Made by a program: the position numbers and the translations under genes. DNA of 64,000 nt. Source: Bdellovibrionota bacterium (GTDB lineage Bacteria > Bdellovibrionota > UBA1018 > CAUJDS01). The stretch is from the NCBI GenBank assembly GCA_963169695.1, contig CAUJDS010000013.1:1-64000 (forward strand). Direction: 5' to 3'. The notes beneath the pieces are model-generated. The model saw nothing but the letters and a program-made list of their open reading frames with translations. It was not told where the DNA came from and searched no databases. Below are positions 8,523 through 15,966 of this stretch, in pieces (position 1 is the first letter of the stretch; the number at the start of each line of letters is the position of its first letter).

Positions 8523-9568
8523 TTCTCCTTCGCGAATCTCGAATGGAAGATGTCCCTTTGCTTTCGCGCTTGGCACAGATGCCGGGTCCAGGGTTCTATG
8601 GACTTCCTTCGGATGAACACTCCCTTAAGGATCGCGTTGAAATTTCAGTAAAGTCCTTTCTAGGCAAATCCAGACGCACTTCTGACGCCAGGTATTTGAT
8701 GGTTGCAGAAGATCTCACTACGGGAGAGGTGGTAGGCACTTCCACGATTCGTGCTCAGTACGGAACAGAGGATTCTCCTAACTTCTACTTTGAGGTGGGA
8801 GTTGAGCGTAAGTTTTCTGAGACGATCAATACGGGCTTTCTTCACGGCACGCTCATCCTTCGTTATGATACTCAGGGCCCGTCAGAAATTGGTGGCCTCG
8901 TTGTTCATCCCGATTATCGCCAACGCGAGGATCGGCTGGGCAGGCAGATTTCTTTTGTGCGGTTTCTTTATATGGGAATGCACCGGTCACAATTTAAGAA
9001 GCGGTTGTTGACGGAGCTTTTGCCTCCCTTTAATCGTGACGGACAGTCGCCACTTTGGGAGGCTGTTGGTCGGCGCTTTACGAATATGGAGTATTGGGAA
9101 GCGGACCAACTTTGTTCGCAAAATAAAGAATTCATCCTCTCGCTTTTTCCTACGGGCAAGATCTATACGACGTTCCTTCCTGCCGAAGCGCGAGATTCCA
9201 TCGGCAAGGTGGGAGACCAAACCAAGCCCGTGCATCATATGTTGACGAAGGCGGGCTTTCGTTACGAAAACAAAATCGATCCCTTTGACGGTGGTCCCCA
9301 CTTGGTTTGTGATACCGATCAAGTCGTTCCAATTCAAAAAATCCAAACCCTTCGCCTCAAAGTTTCCACAGGTACTCCAAGTAAGTTGGGAGAGAAGGGT
9401 TTGATTTCTTCGAGCTTTAAGCATGAGCGTGGATTTCAGGCAGTTGCTGTCACGGCCGTGATTGAGGGCGATACCTTGATTTTACCCAATCAAGAATCCA
9501 CTCAGAAGTTGCAGACACTCCTTTCATTGTCTACGGGAGATTCCGTCGTCTTTATGCCCTATTATTAG
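8519..9568 (+). CDS. astA: Arginine N-succinyltransferase (AstA-like)
   Basis: AstA transfers succinyl from succinyl-CoA to arginine, the first step of the AST pathway. The family patterns are present: 'MPGPGFYGLPSDE' near residues 20-32, 'EIGGLVVHPDYRQ' near 122-134, 'LLPPFNRDGQSPLWEAVGRRF' in two parts near 168-188, and 'GPHLVCDT' near residue 260. At 349 residues it has the normal length of about 340. The ATG start overlaps the stop of the M20-like gene; a TTG six bases upstream is possible but unneeded. AstD follows after 13 bases. The genes for AstB, AstC and AstE are not in the window. Confidence 0.9.
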   Translation: MILLRESRMEDVPLLSRLAQMPGPGFYGLPSDEHSLKDRVEISVKSFLGKSRRTSDARYLMVAEDLTTGEVVGTSTIRAQYGTEDSPNFYFEVGVERKFSETINTGFLHGTLILRYDTQGPSEIGGLVVHPDYRQREDRLGRQISFVRFLYMGMHRSQFKKRLLTELLPPFNRDGQSPLWEAVGRRFTNMEYWEADQLCSQNKEFILSLFPTGKIYTTFLPAEARDSIGKVGDQTKPVHHMLTKAGFRYENKIDPFDGGPHLVCDTDQVVPIQKIQTLRLKVSTGTPSKLGEKGLISSSFKHERGFQAVAVTAVIEGDTLILPNQESTQKLQTLLSLSTGDSVVFMPYY

Positions 9569-9581
9569 CGTTGGAGGTTTT

Positions 9582-11108
9582 ATGCGCGAAGCCCAGTTTC
9601 CAGTTGAATACCTAGGCAATTACATCGACGGGCAATTTGCTAAGCCCCAGTCGTCTCAAGGCAAGTGGGAGGTTTTCAGTCCCGCCAATACCCATGATCG
9701 AGTGGGTGAGATGAGTTATGGATTTTCGGATATCGATCGCGCAGTAGAGGTAGCGCAACGGGCCCAAAAGCACTGGAAGCGGACCTCTCTTCAAGATCGA
9801 ATGGGACTGCTCAAGGCTTACCAGGCTCAGCTTAAGCAGCGAGAATCGCAGCTTGCAGAAGTGCTTTCGCGCGAGGTTGGCAAACCGCTTTGGGAGTCTA
9901 AGACCGAAGTAGACACCATGATTAATAAGGTCGACGTCACCATCCAAGAGAGCATGAAGCTTGTAGAGGAAGTCAAAATTGCCAAGGCTAGTCCCAATGC
10001 AGATGGCGTCTGGAGAAACAAGCCTCTGGGTGTCACCGTCGTAGTGGGTCCCTTCAACTTTCCGGGCCACCTTCCCAATGGACATATCGTTCCAGCACTC
10101 CTCACGGGCAACGCAGTTTTATTTAAGCCCTCAGAGAAAACTCCTTTTACGGGGCAAGTGATGGCGGAGTGCTTTCATGCGGCCGGATTTCCCAAAGGTG
10201 TTTTTAATCTCATTCAAGGCGAGAGAGAAGTGAGTCGCCGCCTTTGCACGCACGAAGGTGTCGACGCCGTATTGTTTACCGGCAGCTACGAAGTAGGGAT
10301 GCAGATCAAGCAAGATACGCTCCAGCAGTATTGGAAGCTCTTGGCCCTCGAGATGGGTGGGAAGAATTCAGCGATTGTCTGGGAGGACGCTTCGATTGAG
10401 GCGGCCCTTCGAGACACCTTGATTGGTGCGTTTATTACAACGGGACAGCGTTGCAGTTGCACGAGCCGCGTGATGCTGCATGAAAGCATCGCTCAGTCTT
10501 TTATTGAGCGATTTCATGCAAGGGCCAAGGCGTTTAAGATCGGACATCCTTTCGATGAGCCGTTTATGGGGCCACTCATTGATCGCGTCAGCGTGGATCG
10601 GTACATGAAGTTTCAAGACATTGCTCCGCGAGAGGGCTTCGACGTCTTGATGCGCGGCAAAGTCTTAGAACTGGATTCTCCCGGCAACTACATCACACCT
10701 TCCATCATGGTGATGCGTGATCCTACTTCCGAAAAGATTGCAAAGAGTGTCTACCAACAAACCGAGCTCTTTGCGCCGAACGTGAGCTTCTTGGTGGTGA
10801 AGGATCTCGATGAAGCCATCGCCTATGCCAATGCTACTCAATATGGATTGGTGGCAAGTGTCTTTACCCAAGATCGCAAGGTCTACGAGAAGTGCCTTGA
10901 TGATTTGGATACAGGTTTGGTGAATTGGAATACCACCACGGTTGGGGCTTCTTCCAAGCTTCCTTTTGGTGGCACAAAGAAGAGTGGCAATCACTGGCCA
11001 ACAGCGGTGACGGCAACTCGGTATTGCACGTATCCGGTTGCATCGCTTGAAGTAGAATCACCTTCGGCCGAAGCGCCTAAGCAGCCGGGCTTAAACTGGA
11101 AGTCCTAA
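9582..11108 (+). CDS. astD: N-succinylglutamate 5-semialdehyde dehydrogenase (AstD-like)
   Basis: This is an NAD-dependent aldehyde dehydrogenase of 508 residues. The catalytic Cys is in 'FITTGQRCSCTSR' and the general-base Glu is in 'LALEMGGKNSAIV'. The dinucleotide site includes 'VLFTGSYEVG'. 'VVVGPFNFPGHLPNGHIVPALL' (read in two parts) is the AstD subfamily form of the N-terminal binding motif, and the C-terminus has 'KLPFGGTKKSGNHWP'. The adjacency to astA supports the succinylglutamate assignment over a generic ALDH. A GGAGG precedes the ATG. The last 20 residues are Pro/Glu-rich. The stop codon lies inside a small palindrome shared with the convergent gene. Confidence 0.88.
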   Translation: MREAQFPVEYLGNYIDGQFAKPQSSQGKWEVFSPANTHDRVGEMSYGFSDIDRAVEVAQRAQKHWKRTSLQDRMGLLKAYQAQLKQRESQLAEVLSREVGKPLWESKTEVDTMINKVDVTIQESMKLVEEVKIAKASPNADGVWRNKPLGVTVVVGPFNFPGHLPNGHIVPALLTGNAVLFKPSEKTPFTGQVMAECFHAAGFPKGVFNLIQGEREVSRRLCTHEGVDAVLFTGSYEVGMQIKQDTLQQYWKLLALEMGGKNSAIVWEDASIEAALRDTLIGAFITTGQRCSCTSRVMLHESIAQSFIERFHARAKAFKIGHPFDEPFMGPLIDRVSVDRYMKFQDIAPREGFDVLMRGKVLELDSPGNYITPSIMVMRDPTSEKIAKSVYQQTELFAPNVSFLVVKDLDEAIAYANATQYGLVASVFTQDRKVYEKCLDDLDTGLVNWNTTTVGASSKLPFGGTKKSGNHWPTAVTATRYCTYPVASLEVESPSAEAPKQPGLNWKS

Positions 11109-11119
11109 GTTAGCTTAGG
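11104..11119. terminator. small palindrome between convergent genes
   Basis: CCTAAG, a four-base TTAG loop and CTTAGG form a perfect six-pair hairpin that covers the astD stop and abuts the stop of the convergent secreted-protein gene. It lacks a clear T-tract on either strand, so it is at best a weak bidirectional terminator. Confidence 0.35.
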
Positions 11120-13025
11120 TTCCATCCATAGAGAGTGTGTTTAGCTCTGGCAAAGTCACTGCTTGCGCATCGGGAGCTACTTGGATCATACGCTTCGCGC
11201 GCGGATGAGGATTGAAGTTGGGAGTGCCCATTACACTGGGATCCGTTCCTGCAATTCCTCTCTGCTGACCTGCTGCTTGGCTAGCGAGTGGCTGGCCTTG
11301 CGCACCTTGCTGAGGTTGTCTCGGTTGAAAGAACTGCTGCTGATTTTCATTCACAGCTCCACCCATCGATTGCCGCAACATCGTGTCGTACATATTGATG
11401 GGATTGTTCATCGTGTAGAAAGAATTTGCTGCTTGAGTCACTTGGCGACAAGCTGCTGCATCAGTTTTGCTCGCATTTGTCATTCCTGGAACTTGCATGC
11501 CCATTCCGCAGTACTGCAGGCGTCCCATCAAGAACTTAGCCTGATTCATTTGCATAAACCATTTGGCAGCTTGACTTGGGTTCATTCCCATTCCGCCCAT
11601 CATGGGATTGTTCATTCCCATCATCATCTGGGCCATGTTATTTGGATTCAAAAGTTCTTCGCCCATCGCCTTACCTTCTTCGGCAGTGACTTCATAATCG
11701 CGGTAGATGGCTAATTGCTTGGCAGCAGCTTCATTGCTGAACGAATCCTTGGCAAGGTCCGCAAGGTCTCGAGAGGCCTTCGCTTTCTCGGATGCGGTGC
11801 CCTCGGTCTTTTCGCCAGAGCGAGTTGCCATCCAGGTCACAGTTTTGACAAAAGTCTTCTGTTGTTCATCACTCAAGCCGCCGACAAAATTGCTTTCCAA
11901 AACTGCTTCAGCAGCCGATCGAATTCCTTCAGCGTCTTTGATCTTAGCGACGGGTCGCCGAATCATTTTGTCCACATCCGCAAAGCTCGCGACCGCCTCG
12001 TTTTCACCTTTGACCGACAATGCCTGTGGTGCCCATGCAAGGACAGCCTTCAATACGACTTCGCTATCTCCTTTTGCTGTCCACTTTTCGAGGACTGCTT
12101 TTTGCGCCAAAAGGATTTCGCTTCGTTTGTCAGAATGTTTTGCCAATAGCGCGTTGAGGCGCTTCATGAGTGCTCCAGGATTTTTGATCTCCTCAGCAGT
12201 CGATGCAGCTAAAGCTTCTTCGAGGGCTTTGGCTTCTGCGGCTTCTTGTTTGGTATCTCGAATTTGAACCAATCGCTCTTCATGCTTCTCGAAGACAGCG
12301 TGGGCTTCTGCTTTGTCTTCATCGCTTAGGCCGCTTTCATCTACTTGACCGACCAATTCTTGCAAAGCCTCGATACTGGCATCGACCTTCTCTAAATCGC
12401 CAGTCTTTTCAAGCTGTCTACAAGTTGAAGTGAATTGCCGATCCGTATCGAATAAAAGCTTAGCGTTGGCATTGAAGAAGTTAATTGCTCCACGCGGGTC
12501 AAAGCTAACTTTATTGTTCTCAAGAAGACTCAAAGCACCAACCGCGAATTGCTTTTTATTTGCCAAGTTTAGCTCTGTCGCAATTTGGCTTGCAATTAAG
12601 GTGATCTCTATCCTTCTGCAAGGAATAGTAGCTGGCATTGAAGTTGTTGGTTCCCCAGCTCTTAGGAAATCAGGAGTGGTTGACTGGTGGTCTCCTGCAT
12701 ACGTTTCGCAAGTTTTAAAAAGATCGCGCGTTAAGGTTGTATTCGGCTGAACCTTAAAAACTAAAGCCACATCTTTTTTATCGTGGGTGGCGGTAAGGTT
12801 AGGAGAATTTGGCTGAGGTGATATGATAAATTTAGTTTTGATACTTTCTGGCATCCAATACTTTATAGTGATGGTGTCAGCAGAAGCATCTTGGCTGAAA
12901 GTGAGCCCCAAGGAATCATGAAGCTCCTGGTAGCTAGGAAACCTAGTGCCCGAACCCTGTGCCATCGCAACTTGGCTCTGTAAAGCCAAGCATCCCAAAA
13001 TCAAAATCCACTTCTTTGCGCTCAT
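11115..13025 (-). CDS. large secreted protein with helical middle and Met/Gln-rich tail, function unknown
   Basis: A Sec signal peptide ('KKWILILGCLALQSQVAMA') starts this 636-residue protein. Residues about 30-160 look beta-rich and contain two Cys that could pair. Residues about 200-440 are Ala/Glu/Lys-rich helices, probably coiled. Around residues 475-500 is a Met/Gly/Asn run with 'QMMMGMNNPMMGGMGMN'. A second stretch near 560-590 is Gln/Pro-rich. It is not recognised as a known family. The Met-rich part could bind copper or simply be flexible. It stands alone on the minus strand, convergent with astD, with a 753-base gap upstream. Confidence 0.6.
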   Translation of the reverse strand: MSAKKWILILGCLALQSQVAMAQGSGTRFPSYQELHDSLGLTFSQDASADTITIKYWMPESIKTKFIISPQPNSPNLTATHDKKDVALVFKVQPNTTLTRDLFKTCETYAGDHQSTTPDFLRAGEPTTSMPATIPCRRIEITLIASQIATELNLANKKQFAVGALSLLENNKVSFDPRGAINFFNANAKLLFDTDRQFTSTCRQLEKTGDLEKVDASIEALQELVGQVDESGLSDEDKAEAHAVFEKHEERLVQIRDTKQEAAEAKALEEALAASTAEEIKNPGALMKRLNALLAKHSDKRSEILLAQKAVLEKWTAKGDSEVVLKAVLAWAPQALSVKGENEAVASFADVDKMIRRPVAKIKDAEGIRSAAEAVLESNFVGGLSDEQQKTFVKTVTWMATRSGEKTEGTASEKAKASRDLADLAKDSFSNEAAAKQLAIYRDYEVTAEEGKAMGEELLNPNNMAQMMMGMNNPMMGGMGMNPSQAAKWFMQMNQAKFLMGRLQYCGMGMQVPGMTNASKTDAAACRQVTQAANSFYTMNNPINMYDTMLRQSMGGAVNENQQQFFQPRQPQQGAQGQPLASQAAGQQRGIAGTDPSVMGTPNFNPHPRAKRMIQVAPDAQAVTLPELNTLSMDGT

Positions 13026-13213
13026 CTCTCACTCCTCATTGCGTACCCTTTCGGGACGCGTAACATCTCAACATGCGCGTAAACTCGCATCTCTCTTCCC
13101 CTAGGTAGAGCAAGACCCAGGCCAAAGGGCTTTGCTTAGCAACCGTGAAGAATCGAGGAGTTATCGGGGTATTTTGGGCTAGTCGGCGTCCGGATCTGCC
13201 AGCCCTTATACGC

Positions 13214-13232
13214 CTGTCTAGCCTTTAGACAG
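13214..13232 (+). repeat. perfect 7-bp hairpin
   Basis: CTGTCTA and TAGACAG enclose a five-base GCCTT loop and are followed by AATTTT. It could stop transcription coming from the left, but no gene reads into it from that side, so its role is unclear. Confidence 0.4.
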
Positions 13233-13249
13233 AATTTTAAAAAGGTGCC

Positions 13250-13290
13250 ATTCAAAGGTGCACTGCACTTTTGAATCCTTTTTGGCCCGA
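13250..13290 (+). repeat. dispersed palindromic repeat, copy 1
   Basis: A 13-base arm (ATTCAAAGGTGCA) is followed by one C and its near-perfect complement, then by CCTTTTT and GGCCCGA. The same layout, with TGCACTG at the centre and TTGGCCCGA at the end, recurs about 4.7 kb away. The stem sequences differ but pairing is kept. This points to a mobile or structured repeat family rather than a gene-specific terminator. Confidence 0.6.
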
Positions 13291-13312
13291 AGTGCGTCAC
13301 AGTTAGGCCCGG

Positions 13313-13382
13313 CCCCAGCAAGGCGGGTTTGATTCTTGGAAGTTAGCGATGGATGACAGGGGGGGGAACAGCGAGGGGGGCG
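13313..13382 (+). repeat. left inverted-repeat arm of the HNH element
   Basis: This arm begins CCCCAGCAAGGCGGGTTTGA and ends with GCGAGGGGGGCG. It is the reverse complement, with few changes, of the arm beyond the HNH gene. The middle carries seven differing bases followed by an identical GGATGACAGG. Confidence 0.7.
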
Positions 13383-13444
13383 ACTTTGATGAAATACATT
13401 GAATATATGTAAGCTAACGGATCCGTACTAGGATCTAAGGGCAC

Positions 13445-13470
13445 CCCTTCGTCGTACTGTACGACGAGGG
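13445..13470 (+). repeat. hairpin inside the element, upstream of the HNH gene
   Basis: TCGTCGTA and TACGACGA form an eight-pair perfect stem around a three-base CTG loop, extended by further C/G pairs with one mismatch. It sits between the left arm and the HNH gene and might be a binding site or recombination structure. Confidence 0.4.
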
Positions 13471-13634
13471 CTTGATACCCGAGAAGTCTGCAGCAAAACT
13501 AGCTTTTCCGATTGTGACTTCGCTGTGAGTGCAAAATGAGATGCAGATGATTTTTCTCTTGGCGCCTTGAAAATGAGTTTCATTTGTTTCTTTTCGAAAG
13601 TTGCTCAAACTCTTTTATCACGATGCCATGGCCT

Positions 13635-13655
13635 CCCGCTTTCATTCAGAGCGGG
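13635..13655 (+). repeat. CCCGCT/AGCGGG hairpin in the HNH leader
   Basis: A six-pair stem with a nine-base loop ends about 120 bases before the HNH start and is followed by AAATGTTCATTTTA. It could be a weak terminator or leader structure for the HNH transcript. Confidence 0.35.
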
Positions 13656-13778
13656 AAATGTTCATTTTATGGGGAGGATCTTTATTCTAAGAATGAAACG
13701 CATGAGAGGCTAAAGCAGAGAGGATAATCGCACCGCAAAACCCGTGGTAAGTTCCATCTCGTTGAAAGGAACTCTCCA

Positions 13779-14738
13779 ATGTCACACCTGCTTTGCTCTC
13801 TTCACGATCAAGCCTTGAAACTTTCAAAACAGTATCTTGCTTGTGAGAAGGAACTCTTAGAAATCCTTGTGAAGATTGAAGCCAAGAAAGTCTATCTTGA
13901 GCAAGGCCATGCAAGCCTGACTGAGTATTCGCAAAAGGCACTTGGGCTATCTCGAGATGTTTGCTGGAATCTTGTTACCATTGTTCATAAATCCAAAGCC
14001 ATACCAGAGCTAAGGCACGCGGTGCAAATGGGAGTACTTCCTCTCAGTAAAGCAAGGCAGATCGCTCCCCATTTGACGAAGGAAAATTCTCAGAAGTTTA
14101 TCGCACTTGCGCAAGCCATGCCAAGAGAGAAGCTCCAAGAGGCCCTCGCCAAGGAAAGCCCCAAGATTCCAAGCGTGGAAGAGCGTGCTCGGGTGATCAA
14201 TGCAACCCAAGCGGAGCTTTCTTTGTGCCTGCCAAAGGAAGTCATGGAAAAAATCCGCCGTGCCCAAGATAGAGTCTCTGAGTCGCAGAAGAAGTGGGTT
14301 GGCCTGGCAGAGACTCTGGAGCAAGTCGTCGAATTCTACCTTCAGCATAAAGATCCAAAAGAAAAAGCCAGGCGTCATGAAGTTCGAAAAAACAAAGCTC
14401 CCGTGTCGGTAAAACAATCCCATCGTACAGTACGAGAATCTGCCGCGGCTGCTAGAGATTCTGAATTTAATTTTAGGCATATAAATAAGCCTAGAACCAA
14501 GATTCAAACAATTGGCCGAATCCCTATCCCAGCCGGCATCAAACACGAGGTGATTATCAAGAATGCACATCAGTGCACCTATCAAGACCCTAGGACCAAG
14601 CTTCGATGTGAGAAAGAAAGGTTCTTGCACATCCATCACAAACTTCCAGTAACAATGGGTGGAACGAATGCTCTAGAGAACCTTACTATGCTTTGTAGCG
14701 CCCATCATCGATTGGAGCATTATCAAAGTAGCGGGTGA
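13779..14738 (+). CDS. HNH endonuclease with N-terminal DUF222-like helical domain
   Basis: The C-terminal ~60 residues form an HNH nuclease. It includes a zinc-ribbon-like Cys pair (one in 'QCTYQ', one in 'LRCEKE'), then 'HIHHKLPVTMGGTNALENL' and 'LCSAHHRLEH', which supply the H-N-H residues. The N-terminal ~150 residues are helical, with 'SLTEYSQKALGLSRDVCWNL' and 'GVLPLSKARQIAPHL', resembling the DUF222-type region found before HNH domains. A basic, Ser-rich linker lies at 195-240. AAAGGA eight bases upstream supports the ATG. The gene stands alone between long inverted repeats. It may be a homing-like enzyme; targets are unknown. Confidence 0.85.
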   Translation: MSHLLCSLHDQALKLSKQYLACEKELLEILVKIEAKKVYLEQGHASLTEYSQKALGLSRDVCWNLVTIVHKSKAIPELRHAVQMGVLPLSKARQIAPHLTKENSQKFIALAQAMPREKLQEALAKESPKIPSVEERARVINATQAELSLCLPKEVMEKIRRAQDRVSESQKKWVGLAETLEQVVEFYLQHKDPKEKARRHEVRKNKAPVSVKQSHRTVRESAAAARDSEFNFRHINKPRTKIQTIGRIPIPAGIKHEVIIKNAHQCTYQDPRTKLRCEKERFLHIHHKLPVTMGGTNALENLTMLCSAHHRLEHYQSSG

Positions 14739-14785
14739 GTTTTAATGATCGCTGCGCACTTCTACTCGTAGGAGCTTTTCTTAGG

Positions 14786-14856
14786 CGCCCCCCTCGCTGA
14801 GTTCCCTTCCTGTCATCCAATGTTCACTTCCAAGAATCAAACCCGTCTTGCTGGGG
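14786..14856 (-). repeat. right inverted-repeat arm of the HNH element
   Basis: Read on the minus strand this arm begins CCCCAGCAAGACGGGTTTGA, contains GGATGACAGG and ends GCGAGGGGGGCG. It matches the left arm with one change in the outer 31 bases. It lies 47 bases after the HNH stop codon. Confidence 0.7.
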
Positions 14857-14909
14857 GTGCGCTAGGGTTATTTAGAGTCGTTAAATGGTCAGTGGCTTAG
14901 TGGTAGATG

Positions 14910-14934
14910 CCTATCCCTAACGTGGCGGGATAGG
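14910..14934 (+). repeat. perfect 8-bp hairpin between element and moxR-like gene
   Basis: CCTATCCC and GGGATAGG enclose a nine-base loop in the 290-base gap before the MoxR gene. The bases just before it resemble a tRNA D-arm, but no tRNA can be folded. No gene is seen in this gap, and no clear ribosome binding site precedes the MoxR start. Confidence 0.4.
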
Positions 14935-15028
14935 ATGCTTCAAATTGGCTTTGTACATATGGATAGCTCTTTACTTCAGAATCTGAGTTGCCAAGTCAGG
15001 AGCGCCTCGCTAAGGTTTCATCCACACT

Positions 15029-15904
15029 ATGGCTACGATTCATTCTCCCAAGTCACTCCCCATCCTGGGCCGTAAGAAGGAACTTGAGAGTCTCACCCTT
15101 TGCCTTGAGTTAGAAAAGAACGTGCTGCTGGAAGGTCCCGTTGGAGTCGGTAAGACTTCTCTCGTCCTGCACCTCTTGGAGAAGCTTGGCCGAAAGTTGA
15201 TACGGATAGATGGTGATCATCGCTACACCGAGCAGAAGCTTGTTGGTTGGTTTGATCCACCGAGGGCGATGACCAAAGGATTTGATGCGGACGCTTTTTT
15301 GGATGGCCCACTTGTGGAGGCCATGAAGACAGGTTCGGTCTTGTTTGTGAATGAACTGAATCGAATGCCCGAGGGCGTGCAGAACGTACTTCTGCCCCCG
15401 CTGGATGAGCGTCAGTTGGTTTTGCCGCGGCTTGGGGTCATTCATGCAAAACCGGGATTTCTGGTTATTGCCACTCAAAATCCCAAGGAATTTATTGCTA
15501 CATCGCAATTGAGCGAAGCGATTCAGGATCGCTTTGAATGGATACGGCTCGATTATCCTCCCTATGAAGAAGAATGCGCCATTGCCAAGAGCTATTTGGA
15601 AGCAAAGGGATACCAGCTTTCGGAAGCGATGCTTCGACGTTGTATGGACCTGATTCGTGTGAGTCGTACTGACCCGCGGATTCGGCGTGGTGCGAGTATC
15701 CGCGCGGCTTTGAGTCTCGTAGAATTGACAGCAGCGTGGATCAAGAGGGGTTATACGGAAGATCGCGCTTTAGAAGAAGCAGCGTTATTGGTTTTTCCGG
15801 CTCGATTGGAACGGGACCAGGACCTCGACGACGAAGAGGCAAGTGGTCCGCTATCTACTGAGGCATTGATCCGTGACCTCTTAAAAAAAAAGCCCCTGAC
15901 CTGA
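15029..15904 (+). CDS. MoxR-family AAA+ ATPase
   Basis: MoxR ATPases act as chaperones or metal-insertion helpers, usually with a VWA-domain partner. The Walker A motif is 'GPVGVGKTS' near residues 36-44. The Walker B region reads 'SVLFVNELNRM' near 103-113, with Asn in place of the usual Asp of the DE pair, which is common in this group. Sensor 1 is 'VIATQNP', and the sensor 2 region has 'IRRGASIRAAL'. Length is 291. The gene ends in a run of nine A bases, just before its stop, that offers a -1 slip into the VWA frame. The VWA gene follows, the classic MoxR-VWA pairing. Confidence 0.87.
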   Translation: MATIHSPKSLPILGRKKELESLTLCLELEKNVLLEGPVGVGKTSLVLHLLEKLGRKLIRIDGDHRYTEQKLVGWFDPPRAMTKGFDADAFLDGPLVEAMKTGSVLFVNELNRMPEGVQNVLLPPLDERQLVLPRLGVIHAKPGFLVIATQNPKEFIATSQLSEAIQDRFEWIRLDYPPYEEECAIAKSYLEAKGYQLSEAMLRRCMDLIRVSRTDPRIRRGASIRAALSLVELTAAWIKRGYTEDRALEEAALLVFPARLERDQDLDDEEASGPLSTEALIRDLLKKKPLT

Positions 15905-15930
15905 GTGATGATCCGTCAGGCGAGCCTGAC
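15886..15930 (+). promoter_or_regulatory. possible -1 frameshift site (A AAA AAG) with downstream hairpin
   Basis: The MoxR reading frame ends TTA AAA AAA AAG, which contains the slippery heptamer A AAA AAG known from dnaX. A -1 shift here enters a frame that is open all the way into the VWA gene, predicting a fusion of about 612 residues. A GTCAGG/CCTGAC hairpin lies 22 bases downstream, further than usual for a frameshift stimulator. Transcriptional slippage on nine As is another route. Confidence 0.4.
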
Positions 15931-15966
15931 TTTCGGTATTCCAAAGTCCGAAACCTAGAGGACCTG

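Larger units (their letters stand above)
13026..13778. other. 753-base gene-free region with hairpins and repeat arms
   Basis: This region lies between divergent genes. No credible gene is seen. It contains, from left to right, a perfect seven-pair hairpin, one copy of a dispersed palindromic repeat, the left arm of the inverted repeat around the HNH gene, a hairpin with a TCGTCGTA/TACGACGA core, a CCCGCT/AGCGGG hairpin and then the HNH ribosome binding site (AAAGGA, eight bases before the ATG). Confidence 0.6.
13313..14856. mobile_element. putative HNH element bounded by long imperfect inverted repeats
   Basis: Two inverted arms of about 70 bases face each other around a single HNH endonuclease gene. 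The outer 31 bases match at 30 positions, a central GGATGACAGG is identical, and the inner ends share GCGAGGGGGGCG. The spacing between these blocks is the same or differs by one base. No transposase is encoded. No obvious target-site duplication was seen next to the arms. The unit of about 1.5 kb could be a homing or non-autonomous mobile element. The repeats are seen directly; mobility is inference. Confidence 0.6.

Noticed and set aside
11707-12267. 186-residue plus-strand frame opposite the secreted-protein gene
   Set aside because: Low-complexity Ala/Ser composition mirrors the helical Ala/Glu codons of the real gene on the other strand.
13250-13290. Ordinary intrinsic terminator
   Set aside because: It lies between divergent genes with nothing reading into it, and its central and flanking bases recur at 17931-17972.
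13313-14856. Classical insertion sequence
   Set aside because: No transposase domain is encoded and no target-site duplication was seen beside the arms.
14886-14957. tRNA-like stretch (AGTGGCTTAGTGGTAGATGCC...TTCAAAT)
   Set aside because: The D-arm and T-loop look familiar, but the acceptor and T stems do not pair and the anticodon loop would be nine bases. Not a functional tRNA; at most a remnant.
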